In this document: piece by piece, positions 45,901-54,944 of the stretch
How positions within the stretch are numbered: position 1 is the first letter of the stretch
Layout: every line of letters starts with the position of its first letter
Assembly: GCF_949987515.2 (NCBI RefSeq)
Contig: NC_082689.1
Span: 4,406,001 to 4,470,000 of the forward strand
Length of the DNA stretch: 64,000 nt
Origin: Delphinus delphis
Lineage: Eukaryota; Chordata; Mammalia; Artiodactyla; Delphinidae
Reading direction: 5' to 3'
Position numbers and translations under genes: made by a program
Notes under the pieces: generated by a model
What the model was told of the DNA's origin: nothing
What the model saw: the letters and a program-made list of their open reading frames with translations, nothing else
Database searches by the model: none

Positions 45901-47398
45901 CATCTGAGTCCAAAGTTTGACTTATACGATTCTTGGGTGTTACTGTGTTATATGCCTCCATGTTACAGTGGAAATTTTTCTGTTAAAACTCTGAAGTACC
46001 ACCCTTAGATTTAGCCCCTCACTTCTGCAATCTAGAAGTTTCTCTTGAAGAAACACAGGTAGAGGAACCTCACTAACAAAAGCTATAGGCTATTTGCTCC
46101 CCAGCTTTACTGAGATATATTTGATATATAACGTTGTGTAACTTTAAGAGTAGGACATCGTGATTTGGTATCTGTGTGTATTTCAAAATGATTGCCACAG
46201 TAAGGTTACTTAACACGTCCATCACCTCACATAATTGCCCTTTTTTCTTGTAGTGACAGCATTTGAGGGCAACTCTCTTAGCGATTTGCAAGTATAAAAT
46301 ACAGTATTGTTAACTATAGTCACCATGCTGTACATTTTACCCCCAGAATTTATTCATTTTATAACTGGACGTTTGTGTCCTTTGACCACCTTCACCCATC
46401 TCCCTCCTCCACCCAGCCCCTGGCGGCCACCGAAGCTACTCTCTATTTCTATACATTTGGTATGTTTAGATTCCATATGTTAGTGAAGCATGAAGTATTT
46501 GTCTTTCTCTCTGTGTCTTATTTCTCTTGCCCACAAAATGCACACACGTTGTCGCAGATGGCAGGATTTCCTTCTTCTCGTAGCTGAATAATACTTCACT
46601 GTATGTGGGCATCACATTTTCTTGATACATTCATCCATCAACAGACACTTAGGGTGTTTCCATATCTTGGCTGTTGTGAATAATACTGCAGGGAACATGG
46701 GGGTACATGTATCTTTTCAAATTAGTGTTTTCCTTTTCTTCAGATAAACACGCAGGAGTGGAATTTATGGATCATATGGTAGTTCTATTTTTAATTTTTT
46801 GAGGAACCTGAATACTGTTTTCCATAGTGGATACACCCAGTTACATTCCCACCAACAGTACGGGAAGGTTCCCTTTTTTCTCCACGTCCTCGCTGACACT
46901 TGTTATCTCTTGTCTTTTAGATAACAGCCATCCTAACAGGTGTGAGGCTGTTGCTGGGTCAGCAGTGGACCCTCCAGTTGCTCCCAGGGACAAGGGTGGG
47001 TCCTGTCTTGTCCCTGGGTGGACAGAACTGCCTCTAGTACCCCTTGTTCAATAGGGAGGCCCTGGACAAGAGTCCTCATCAGGGTCCACCGTTGGGTCCT
47101 GGGAGAGTAGACAATGGTTTAGGCCACTTCTGTGATTCATACTTTCTTTAATATTTTTGCTTGTGATCACAAAAGAAAAAATACTCCATCAACACACACA
47201 GGTGCACAACCTTGACCGCATAATCATTACATCATTTGGGATGTGGAGGTTACATGGGAGAAACAGTATGACCATGTTTTCTTTATTTTTTATGTTTTAA
47301 ACAAGTAACCATTTATTTATTTTTAGGTTTGGCGAGGTTTCCATCAGTGCAAGAGAACTGAAAGAGAGAGAGAAGAGGAGATGATATTCCTGGGTATG
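27915..47398 (+). CDS. IQCA1: IQCA1 (DRC11), 5' part of the coding region, five exons
   Basis: The spliced reading frame (27915-27925, 36822-37146, 40770-40889, 44701-44892, 47327-47398; 720 nt, 240 codons) matches my recollection of mammalian IQCA1: it opens MSNA, runs through [23 protein letters not shown] and [14 protein letters not shown], and reaches an IQ motif at residues 214-224. The family protein (about 820 residues) is a nexin-dynein regulatory complex subunit of motile cilia and flagella. It has an N-terminal helical region, an IQ (calmodulin-type) motif and a C-terminal AAA ATPase domain. Only the part up to the IQ motif is here. All introns are GT-AG, and every junction from exon 2 onward is phase 0. 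The last residues are basic/acidic and probably coiled-coil. The 3' end is missing because the window stops inside intron 5. The paralogue IQCA1L is the main alternative, less likely given the close match. Confidence 0.9.
28505..28620 (-). repeat. MIR remnant
   Basis: TTCCATCTTACAGATGAGGA and GGCACAAAGAAGCTAAGTAG match the reversed MIR core. Confidence 0.65.
28730..29440 (+). mobile_element. Ancient mammalian interspersed repeat, class not resolved
   Basis: It has a characteristic order: GAAGTGCCTGTTGGACGTCA, GGTCCAAGGACTAAGACTTG, GGAGTAACAGACTCTGTCAA then ATGCTGCAAGACAAG, and GAATTGACCATGGATTTAGC. I know this as a widespread old repeat but cannot name its family with confidence. Confidence 0.5.
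30185..30320 (-). repeat. MIR remnant
   Basis: CAGTAATCCTGTGGGGTGTC and AGGTACAAGGTTAAGTGACC match the reversed MIR core. Confidence 0.6.
30365..30900 (+). mobile_element. L1 3' end fragment
   Basis: AAAGCAGCATCATTTACAAG, CCATGTGTCCATCGACTGAT, TGGTATATACATGCAATGGA, GTTGCCAGGGGCTGGGAGGA and ACTGTGCACTTTAAGAGGGT follow the L1 ORF2-end/3' UTR order. Confidence 0.85.
32744..32979 (-). mobile_element. CHR-2 SINE with a 14-bp target-site duplication
   Basis: GAATTCTAACTTTT occurs at 32744-32757 and 32966-32979. Between them lies a reversed full-length SINE, from the poly(T) and TGCGGTACGCGGGCCTCTCA to CACCAGGGAAGCCC. Confidence 0.95.
33230..33472 (+). repeat. MIR, nearly full length
   Basis: It covers GTACTCTGGAGCCTGGCTGC, GTTTCCTCATCAGTAAACTG, CCCACCTCATAGGGTTTTGA and TATGTAAAGTACTTAGAACA, i.e. 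tRNA-like head, core and 3' region. Confidence 0.85.
33568..33627 (+). mobile_element. L1 3' tail
   Basis: TAATACAACATTGTATATCA followed by ACTATACTCGAATAAAATAA is the terminal L1 3' UTR. Confidence 0.75.
34080..34320. repeat. AT-rich low-complexity region with a 24-bp perfect palindrome
   Basis: Nearly pure A/T. 34152-34175 reads the same on both strands (left half TAATATACTAAT). It is followed by GTTTGTTTGTTTG at about 34312. Confidence 0.9.
34895..35055 (+). repeat. MIR-like remnant
   Basis: TGTGAATCGTGGTTTCAGCT and GACCCGGGTTCAGACGCTGA resemble the MIR head; the core is degraded. Confidence 0.45.
36230..36500 (-). mobile_element. Old L1 fragment just upstream of exon 2
   Basis: TTTATCCATTCTCTTATTGA, GAAATGCTGCTGTGGTCATT and CCAATTCGTACTCCACCAGC match the reversed ORF2-end region. 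Confidence 0.6.
36822..37146 (+). CDS. IQCA1: IQCA1 coding exon 2
   Basis: A pyrimidine-rich tract and CAG at 36819-36821 precede the exon, and GTAAGT follows at 37147. It completes Ala4 and encodes residues 5-112, the conserved N-terminal helical region ([42 protein letters not shown]). The exon ends on a codon boundary. Residue 5 is Met here; I recall Thr in human. The open frame continues 13 codons into the intron before a stop, so the exon end is set by the donor site and by continuity with exon 3. Confidence 0.92.
37147..40769 (+). other. IQCA1: IQCA1 intron 2
   Basis: It runs from GTAAGT to CTAG and is 3.6 kb. Apart from the CHR-2 SINE at 39.3 kb and a GA-rich patch at 38925-38965, no repeat is recognised. 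A 188-codon reverse frame at 38534-39100 has no identifiable domain. Confidence 0.8.
39258..39527 (+). mobile_element. CHR-2 SINE
   Basis: The body starts at 39273 (GGGCTTCCGTGGTGGCGCAG) and ends in an A-rich then (AT)n tail. ATATATCACGGATGG before it recurs after the tail as ATATATCTCACGGATGG, a target-site duplication with a two-base insertion. Confidence 0.92.
40770..40889 (+). CDS. IQCA1: IQCA1 coding exon 3
   Basis: The acceptor TTCTCTAG ends at 40769. The exon reads [20 protein letters not shown], then [10 protein letters not shown] and [10 protein letters not shown]: 40 codons, residues 113-152, phase 0 at both ends. The donor is GAG|GTTCGT, with T at +3 and C at +4, weaker than the GTAAGT donors of exons 1, 2 and 5. 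A second AG lies six bases into the exon (40774-40775) and would remove the two leading Gln codons if used. Confidence 0.9.
42835..42960 (-). repeat. MIR remnant
   Basis: AACTAACGTTTGCCGGGCAC and TTACATACATCAGCTGCTTT match the reversed MIR 3' part. Confidence 0.55.
43110..43290 (+). repeat. MIR remnant
   Basis: CTAACCGTGGGAACTTGCGT to GTGAAGAGCATCTGGCATCT follows MIR order, strongly diverged. Confidence 0.5.
43820..44195 (-). mobile_element. L1 3' end fragment
   Basis: TTTTATTGGAGTATAGTTGC, CTACTGTACAGCAAAATGAA, AGTAGAGTTCCCTGTGCTAT and CCCTTGGTATCCATACATTT form the reversed artiodactyl L1 3' UTR. Confidence 0.85.
44701..44892 (+). CDS. IQCA1: IQCA1 coding exon 4 (first half of the IQ motif)
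   Basis: TTTTTGCAG ends at 44700 and GTGGGA follows at 44893. The 64 codons (residues 153-216) read [20 protein letters not shown], then [20 protein letters not shown], and end ALCIQK. This is the arginine-rich helix before the IQ motif; the exon supplies its Ile-Gln and Lys. Phase is 0 on both sides. The frame stays open past the donor, but the joined exon 5 restores the expected VWRGF. Confidence 0.92.
45610..45885 (-). mobile_element. L1 3' end fragment
   Basis: ATTTTATTGAAGTATAGTTG, a TATACATATATATATTC stretch and CAACCAGAAGTCTGTTCTCT form the reversed L1 3' UTR. Confidence 0.85.
46095..46950 (-). mobile_element. Old L1, 3' UTR into ORF2 end
   Basis: TTTACTGAGATATATTTGAT, CATCAACAGACACTTAGGGT, TGGATCATATGGTAGTTCTA, TACATTCCCACCAACAGTAC and CCATCCTAACAGGTGTGAGG are all reversed L1 landmarks in order. 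It breaks off at the GTGTGAGG that normally continues into ORF2. Confidence 0.85.
46960..47094. mobile_element. Short palindromic MITE-like element
   Basis: The terminal inverted repeats CAGCAGTGGACCCT (46960-46973) and AGGGTCCACCGTTG (47081-47094) match at 12 of 14 positions. A perfect 12-bp inner inverted repeat, CCCAGGGACAAG / CTTGTCCCTGGG (46983-46994 and 47007-47018), lies within. It abuts the broken end of the L1. I do not recognise the family. Confidence 0.45.
47327..47398 (+). CDS. IQCA1: IQCA1 coding exon 5 (second half of the IQ motif)
   Basis: The acceptor TTATTTTTAG ends at 47326; the donor GTAAGT starts at 47399. The 24 codons read [16 protein letters not shown] then EEMIFLGM (residues 217-240). 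Joined to exon 4 this completes IQxxxRG, followed by a highly charged, probably coiled-coil stretch. It is too short to appear as an independent long reading frame and was found by continuity and splice sites. The last basic position of the IQ motif is Cys224, with Lys225 after it. Confidence 0.9.
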
Positions 47399-47689
47399 GT
47401 AAGTTTTCTTATAGACAAATAAGCATCTGGTTTTCTTAAAGACAGTAGAATCTGTAAGACTTGTGTCTTCCTTAGAGAGTTTTTGAGAGAAGAAAGGAAA
47501 GCAAAATACATGACTGGTGACTTAAGAGAATGGAATCGCCTGTATTATCTAGAAGCCTGCCCCAGGTGATCCAGAGACAGCAAGGTCTTGTCTGTTTACA
47601 CGTCTGCCGGAATACACGGGCTGCTCCAAAGGTGGGACAAGCTGTGAGCTGCCCACCGATATCAGCCGTGCCCTGCACTTTGTTAATAT

Positions 47690-47925
47690 ATGTTCGTATA
47701 TTGTCAGACTCATAGAGACAGGAAGTAGAAGGTTGCCAGGAGCTCAGGGAGGGGCAATGAAGAGTACTTCAATGGGTGTAAAGTTTCAGTTTGAAAAAAA
47801 AAAAAGTTCTCCAGATCTGTTGTACAACAATGTGAATATACTCAACACTACTGAATGGTATACTTACAAATGGCTAAGATGATAAATTTTATGTTATGTG
47901 GTTTTCACCACAATTTAAAAATTGT
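47690..47925 (+). mobile_element. L1 3' end remnant
   Basis: AGAAGGTTGCCAGGAGCTCA, TACTGAATGGTATACTTACA and ATGTTATGTGGTTTTCACCA match an L1 3' UTR. Confidence 0.75.
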
Positions 47926-48229
47926 TTTTAGTTCACTGAACATGGAAATGTATATTGAGATGGTTCTATAGGAATCATCACTATTCACTAATGGCCAAAA
48001 CATACAAGTTAAAAATTAAATGAGATACTGTATTTCATTCAATCTAAGATGTTGTTCATTATAAGATACATCATGATTGAAAATGAAAGAAAATGTTTGA
48101 GCAAATAAACCAAAACATATCCCTGATCATAATATACAGCCATCCCTGTATATTTAACATTTCAGGTATGTTAAACCATGAAAAATATGTATGTTAGAAC
48201 TGATGATAGAAGGCAATTTGTATCTGTCT

Positions 48230-48755
48230 TATTGGGGGGAAAAAGTTTTTTCAAGTTATATTGGAAAAATCAATATCGTTAAAATAACCACACTACCCAA
48301 GGCAATCTATAGATTCAGTGCAATCCCTATCAAATTACCAATGGCATTTCTCACAGAACTAGAACAAAATTTTTTTGAATTTATGTGGAAACACAAAAGA
48401 CCTCGAACAACCAAAGCAATCTTGAGAAAGAAAAACAGAGCTGGGGGAATCAGACACCCTGACTTCAGACTATACTACAAAGCTACAGTAATCAAAACAA
48501 TATGGTCCTCACACAAAAACAGACACATAGATCAATGGAACAGTATAGAAAGCCAAGAAATAAACCCATGCACCTTGGTTCAATTAATCTATGACAAAGG
48601 AGGCAAGAATATACAATGGAGAAAAGACAGTCTCTTCAATAAGTGGTGCTGGGAAAACTGGACAGCTACATGAAAAAGCATGAAATTAGAACACTCCCTA
48701 ACACCATACACAAACATAAACTCAAAATGGATTAAAGACCTAAATGTAAGATCAA
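48230..48755 (+). mobile_element. L1 ORF2 C-terminal fragment, 5' and 3' truncated
   Basis: It encodes L1 ORF2 sequence in frame up to 48673 ([44 protein letters not shown]). A stop there is followed by further ORF2-derived sequence (TAACACCATACACAAACATA) to about 48755. No poly(A) is present. Confidence 0.9.
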
Positions 48756-48829
48756 GTTATAATTATTGACAGGAGTGTGATGAGATGCTTATTCTCATAC
48801 ACGGTGAGTTAAACTGATTCAGCTTTTCT

Positions 48830-49330
48830 GAAAGAGGCAACACGATCATTAAAATATATCCTTCCACCTGAGTTCTAGTTCTAGCTTAAGGAAATCATCA
48901 GAAATAAAGGTTTATGTGCATAGACATTTCCTACAGTGTTGTTTTAAATAATGAAAAATTGGAAATACACAATTCTAGCGTTCTAGAGTAGGGATGGAGT
49001 TGAATGATTTATGGTGGACCTACCTTAAAGTAGTGATAGACTACCATTAAAAAAATATGTTTATGACTCATTTTTGATGTGAAAATGCTCAGAGTGATAA
49101 TACAGGATTTGGAATTGTACATATAATAGGATTTCAACTAAATAGATACACACATACATGCACATACAAAGGAAAGAAAGTTTATATCGTGTTCCTTTTT
49201 TCATGTCAGAACTCTGGAAGTTTTTTGTTTTAATTGTATTTTCCAAAATGTTTAAATTTTACTGCATTAACTGGAAAAAAAAAGGCACACATTTAAAAAT
49301 AAAAGCAAACAGCCATAGAATATTATCAAT
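48830..49330 (+). mobile_element. Old L1-like fragment
   Basis: AAATAATGAAAAATTGGAAA, GGAGTTGAATGATTTATGGT and AGTGATAATACAGGATTTGG resemble an old L1 3' region. High divergence limits certainty. Confidence 0.5.
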
Positions 49331-51164
49331 TTTTTCTATTCAGATCTCCAAATTGTTTGGTGTATGTACATAGGTGGACAGTTTATGATACAAAATCGTT
49401 TCTCTGTTCTACCCGTTAGAGACACAGAAATATGAGATGTAATGATAAAAACAATGGTTATCTCCAATTTTCTACTTTAAAAATTAAACTTGCGGTCAGA
49501 AGATTCAATCTAAGATAATCTAAGTGTAACATGAAATTTTATGTAAGCAGCAGTTTGACTCAACCACTTCCATTTAATTTAATTCAGCCGACATTTACTG
49601 AATATGATGCGTAACAGGCCAGAAACTTAGGGAATGGCCAAATGCTATTTTTTTAACCTAAAGTCTTAATGGCTTACATTGATACCACATAAAGATAGAG
49701 TAACATGTTTTTTACTGTAATTTTCCTGTTTTACTTTGTCATTTGTATATGCTCAACTCAAATAAAGGAAGTCTGTTTTAATTTTTCAGCAGTACAGAGT
49801 TTGGATAGTAAATAGGACAGCTTGTCTGTTTTGTATTAAATGCGACTTTCTCCAGTTTGCTTTTTTTCCAAGCATGTCTTCTCTTGGTATTACATGTTCT
49901 ATGAAATTTTACACCATTGAGAAATATATGCATTCAGTTTTTAAAAGAATGGTATCTTCTGTTTGCTGGCTGATAACCATAAAATCCATTACCCCAAATC
50001 CTGGGAATGTTTTCAATTAAATACATTTTCCACTATATCACTAATTAAGATAGTGTCTACTCATTTTAAAATTTCATTTTTCCATTATTTTACTTTGTTA
50101 CATCATATCAGTGTATAAACCATTGACTTCTCTGATCAGAACAGTATTTGTATCTTTGTGGGAAGCTTGGCCTATTTCCAGGGGTGAGTATTTAGTAACT
50201 GAAATGAGAATTAGAGCAAACGACATAATTATGTCCTCAGTTCCTGACTAAATGTTGCCTTTACCATTGTCATATAAATTATTTTTTGATGTTGCCATTT
50301 TAAATATTTATATTCTAAAATCTACAAAGGAAAATAAATAGCACTCTAAAAATTCATGTGCAGTTATTTTAATTGGCAGAGCCAATGGAGTGGATGAAGG
50401 AGGACACTTAATGAATGTAATACATTTCATTCTGTGGGTCCCTTTGAAATAATGTGTCCTACAGCCAAGACCATGGTGTATTTTATGTTACCCTGAAGCT
50501 ATCAATGTTTACATTATAATAAAGAACACTAGGGGACACTTATTAAACACGAAGAACTGTCACTTTGAAATGCATCAGCTAAATCCTCAAAACACCATAA
50601 CACCCTGCTCACTTTCAAATTCTAACATGAAACAGGCTACATGATAGATTATTTTTCGGTCAATAAATTAGACTCATTTCTTATTAACAAATAACCCCAG
50701 GTAGGAGCTTGGGCACCCAATGGATGCTCCCGAAAGGCGGCTCTCTCCTGAGGCTCCCCTTGGTCCGGAGCCCTCAGGGGCTCCTCTTTGGGAACTGCTG
50801 TCAAAGCCAAAATGAGCGAAGAATCAAAATGAAACCGTCTTTATGATCACACTTCGATTTCAGCCCCAAACCATGGCGTCCGGTTTGGTCCTGTGCATTA
50901 TTCATTATATTTGGCACCAGATGACCTTTGGTTGTTTCTAGAAATAAATGTATTAAAAACCAGATTTGCCATGATTTATGAGGTTTTGTTTTGCTTTGCT
51001 TTGGTTTTATTTTACTTTTTAAATACAAAAAAAAGCTGTTTCCCTAAGTGTCTGGGGACGACAGCATCTTAGAAATGAGTGCGCGTCTCCCCTTGGCCTT
51101 TGAAGGGTTGGCCTGCCAGGTGGATGGAGTGGCAGGTGTCTGGGGCGGCCCCTCTACCACGTGG

Positions 51165-51290
51165 GTCGCAGGGGGACACTTTGAGCCACTCACTCACCCT
51201 CCCCCTGGGCCTCAGTTTCTCCTTCTGTAAGGGCAGGATAGTGTCACCTGTTTCACAGAGCTGTTAGAAGGGCTTCCGGACCCGGCCTAG
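51165..51290 (+). repeat. MIR remnant
   Basis: CCTGGGCCTCAGTTTCTCCT, TCTGTAAGGGCAGGATAGTG and ACAGAGCTGTTAGAAGGGCT match the MIR core. Confidence 0.6.
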
Positions 51291-51520
51291 AGCTTAGACG
51301 GGTTGCCTTCAAGGAATGGTGGCTGATTGTTCATCGTCTTGGAAAATCACATTACGTTATCCCGATAACTGAATGATTTTGTACAAAGGAAAACTATCAC
51401 GGTACATCACAACCTTTCTATGTAACAAAACAAAATATTTCAAAATAAGTTGTTGCCTAACACATGCAGGCCACTGATTTCAAAATATAAACTGACTTGG
51501 CCCTTGTTATTTGCTGCTCG

Positions 51521-52011
51521 TGTTACCGACCAGGATTTTCAGCCTCCTTAATCAATAGAAATTGATAAGAGGCCCAAAGAAATTCAGGCTAGGCGTTACT
51601 GGGGCCCCTGCTGCAGCTGGAGGGGGCAAACACAAGTAGCGGTGCCCTTGCTCACTCCCTGAGTGCAGGCGAGCTGGTTCCTTGTGGGAGGTGAGGGTAG
51701 GGGTGTGTCCAGGTGTTGGGCTGGAGGTCTAGCTTAGGTGTTCTGCCCACCCCTTTGGTGGTGGTGTGCTGGGGGCATGCGCAGTACCCTGCTTTTGCTC
51801 GCGACACCCTGCTTTTGCTCCCGGCTCCTCAGAAGTGGCAGTTGGGTTTTTGGTCTTTATGTATCTGGTTGTTCATGATTTGCCCCAACTGTGCATGCAC
51901 GCAGTTATTTTTAGTCCCTTACAGTCCCTTTCTTTGCTTTTTGTTGCTGGAGGAGACGTTTGTCCAGGTGCAAGCACTGCAGCAAAGGGTCCCAGGTCCC
52001 AGCCTGTCTCA
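51521..52011 (+). mobile_element. LTR-like dispersed repeat, copy B (probable solo LTR)
   Basis: It runs from TGTTACCGACCAGGA to CCCAGCCTGTCTCA, about 491 bp, collinear with copy A at 2350-2827. Near 51786-51823 it carries a short local duplication of CCCTGCTTTTGCTC that copy A lacks. It lies inside intron 5 in the gene's orientation. Confidence 0.65.
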
Positions 52012-52628
52012 CTTAGATTTATGAACCTGAAATTAGTCTATTAAAAGTACAATCTGGAAAAGCAGTGCCATTGGAACAGCCCAGCAGGGTCCGAGCCTCA
52101 CCCAGCTGCAGAGGGAGGATTCGGAGATCCCTAGGGCAGCGGGTGCTGCCCACCACGTACGCCGTGTGTGTTGCACCAGGAAAATGTTTGCAAACCAGGA
52201 AAAGCAGTGATCCTGATACAGGCATGCATGAAAGGCTCTTAGGTTGAGCAAGGGAATCAGAGCCCGGGGAGGACACCCTGAATAATTTCTGTGATTCGAA
52301 AGTCCACCTCAAGATGCTTTGGGAAAAAAAGAAAACTCACCATTTTCTTTTCTGTTAAATGAGATCTTACAGTCTAGTTAACTGGGGACCTTTAGTTTGT
52401 AAGTATTTTTTTATTGAAGTATAATTGTCATGCAGGATCATATTAGTTTCAGGTATATATCATAGTGATTTGACGTTTATGTACATTTTGAAATGGTCAC
52501 CCCACAAAGTTATTACAATATTATTGACTGCATCCCCTAAGCTGTGCGTTTCACTCCTGTGACTTATTTATTTTATAACTGGAAGTTTGTTTCTCTTAAT
52601 CCCTTTCACCTACTTCTCCTGGCATCCA

Positions 52629-52668
52629 CCGCCCCCCCCCACCCCCGCCCAGTCCCCCTCTCCCCTCT
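52629..52668 (-). repeat. C-tract with G-quadruplex potential on the minus strand
   Basis: Nine Cs, then CCCCC, CCC, CCCCC and CCCC runs within 40 bp, inside the L1. Confidence 0.6.
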
Positions 52669-52853
52669 GGCAACCATTTCGGTTTTGGTTTGATGTCCAT
52701 GTGTATTGATTTTTAGATTCCACATATAAGTGAAATCATATGGTATTTGTGTTTCTCTGTCTGACTTATTTCACTTAGCATAACACCCTCCAGACCCATC
52801 CATGTTGCCACAAATGGCAAGATTTCATTCTTTTTTACGGCTGAATAATATTC

Positions 52854-52855
<2 letters not shown>

Positions 52856-52884
<29 letters not shown>
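52856..52884. repeat. (TG)n microsatellite inside L1
   Basis: Fourteen to fifteen uninterrupted TG units after AATATTCCAG. Confidence 0.95.
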
Positions 52885-53671
52885 ATGTGTATTATATATT
52901 CATTTATTCATCTTCTTTATTCATTCATCTATGGATGGACGCTTAGGTTGCTTCCGTACGTCAGCTATCATAAATAATGCTTCAGTGAACATGTATCTTT
53001 TCAAGTGAGTGTTTTTGTTTTCTTCAGATAAATACCCAGAAGTGGGATTGCTGGATTGTGTGGTAGTTCTATTTTTAATTTTTTGAGGAATCTACACACT
53101 GTTTTCCATAGTGGCTGCACCAGTTTACATTCCAGCAGTGTAAAAGTGTTCCCTTTTCTCCATATCCTCACCAACACTTTTTTTTTTTTTTGGCTTTTTG
53201 ATAATCGCCAGTCTGACAGGTGTGAGGTGGTGTCTCATTGTGGTTTTGATTTTCATTTCCCTGACGATTAGTGATGTTGAGCATCTTTTCATGTGTCTCT
53301 GTTGGCCGTCTGTATGTCTTCTTTGGAAAAACGCCTGTTTATGTCATCTGCTCATTTTTTAATTGGGCTGTTTGTTTTTTGACATTAAATTGTGTAAGTT
53401 CTTTATATATTTTGAATATTAACCCTTTATCAGGTACATAAGTTGCAAGTATTTTCTCCCATTCAGTAGGTGGCCTTTTAGTTCTGTTGATAGTTTCCTT
53501 TGCTGTGCAAAAGCATGTAGTCCCATTTGTTTATTTTTGCTTTTGTTGCCCTTGCCTGCAGAGAGAAGCCCAAAATAATATTCAGATTGATGTCAAAGAG
53601 TTTACTGCCTTATGTTTTCTTCTAGGAGTTTTATGGTTTCAGGCTTTACATTAAAGTCTTTAATACATTTT

Positions 53672-53998
53672 TAATTTATTCTTTTTTTTAAAACTGTTTA
53701 TTTTTTTTTTTTAATTTTTTTATCTTTTTGGCTGTGTTGGTTCTTCGTTGCTGTGCACAGGCTTTCTCTAGTTGCGGCAAGCAGGGGCTGCTCTTCATTG
53801 CAGCGCACAGGCTTCTCACTGCGGTGGCTTCTCTTGTTGTGGAGCACGGGCTCTAGGTGTGCCCGCTTCAGTAGTTGTGGCGCACAGGTTTAGTTGCTCT
53901 GTGGCATGTGGGATCTTCCTGGACCGAACCCATGTCCCCTGCATTGGCAGGCAGATTCTTAACCACTGCACCACCAGGGAAGTCCCTAATTTATTCTT
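53672..53998 (-). mobile_element. Older CHR-type SINE (CHR-1-like), nested in L1
   Basis: Reversed SINE with the longer body: GGCTGTGTTGGTTCTTCGTT, TGCGGTGGCTTCTCTTGTTG, GTTTAGTTGCTCTGTGGCAT and CACCAGGGAAGTCCC. The target-site duplication TAATTTATTCTT is at 53672-53683 and 53987-53998. Confidence 0.92.
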
Positions 53999-54349
53999 GT
54001 ATATGGTGTGAGATGGGGGTCCAGTTTCACTTTTTTGCATGTAGCTGTCCAGTTTTCCCACCACCATTTGTTGAAGAGACTGTCTTTTCTCCATTGTATG
54101 TTTGTGCCTCCTTTGTCGTAGATTAACTGACCATGTGTGCATGGGTTTATTTCTGGGAAGTATTTATTGTTATTCTTATTCTGCTTTATTCTTGCCCTGG
54201 GTCCCCAGGTCGTCGGAAACTCAATGAGCAAAACAATTCTCTTCCTTTAGTCACCTGATCCCAGGATTCTTTGATCCCTACTCTAGGGCGGGACATTTGC
54301 CCTTATTCATCTCAGATTAGGGCCCATTACAAAGTCCTTTACTGCAGCA

Positions 54350-54612
54350 TAGTAGAATGGTTAAGGCCAGGAACTCTGGAGCCAGCCTGCCTGGGTTCAG
54401 ACTCTGATTCCACCATTTACTTGCAGGGTGAACTGGGGTGGTGTCTTGGCTTCCTGGTGCCTCGATTTCCACATATGCAAAATGGAGACAGTGCTAGCAC
54501 CCAGGCAAAGATGTGTGTTAAGTAGTAAAGAAATTGGTATCTGTAAAGCATTTAAAATAGTGTCTGACACACTGCACCCTGTGAGCCCTAGGTAAGTGTT
54601 CACTGTTATTTT
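54350..54612 (+). repeat. MIR, nearly full length
   Basis: AGTAGAATGGTTAAGGCCAG, ACTCTGGAGCCAGCCTGCCT, GATTTCCACATATGCAAAAT and CATTTAAAATAGTGTCTGAC are MIR head to 3' end. Confidence 0.8.
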
Positions 54613-54944
54613 TTGAAATGGCTTATAATCGTGGGTGTAAATGCTCACATCACTCATGATTTTAAAATGCTTATTAAATTGTCATTTTTAATCTATTTAA
54701 GTTGGCCAAGATCAAAATGGTTAAGGTCACAATGTTGGCAAGGTGTGGGAAAAAGGGCTCTGTCGTACACTGTTGGGGGGAAGAGTAAAGCAATCCTGCA
54801 ACCTCTTTGCAAGGCAGCTTAGCAATATCCATTAAAATTACAAATGTATATTTTTGAGAAGTGTGATCTGTAGTACCCATAAAAAACCATTTTCAGACAA
54901 ACTATTTTAAGCCAGAAGAAAACTATCAGTGAAAAGATACAAGA

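Larger units (their letters stand above)
44893..47326 (+). other. IQCA1: IQCA1 intron 4
   Basis: It runs from GTGGGA to TTTAG and is 2.4 kb. It interrupts the IQ motif and carries two reversed L1 fragments and the MITE-like palindromic element. Confidence 0.8.
52401..54165 (-). mobile_element. L1 3' UTR and ORF2 end, split by a SINE
   Basis: Reversed L1 landmarks run in order: TTTTATTGAAGTATAATTGT, TTCCATAGTGGCTGCACCAG, CTGACAGGTGTGAGGTGGTG, TTTGCTGTGCAAAAGCATGT, CAGTTTTCCCACCACCATTT and GTAGATTAACTGACCATGTG. AAGTATTT at 52401-52408 and 54158-54165 may be the target-site duplication. The SINE at 53684-53986 is nested. Confidence 0.88.

Noticed and set aside
46983..47018. Possible microRNA hairpin
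   Set aside because: The stem is only 12 bp with a 12-nt loop and no extended pairing. It fits a MITE-like palindrome better than a microRNA precursor.
48191..48673. Host gene encoded by the 160-codon open frame
   Set aside because: It reads as L1 ORF2 C-terminal sequence throughout and is truncated at both ends.
50749..50770. Hairpin GGAGCCC...GGGCTCC in intron 5
   Set aside because: A seven-bp stem is expected by chance in GC-rich sequence, and nothing around it suggests a function.
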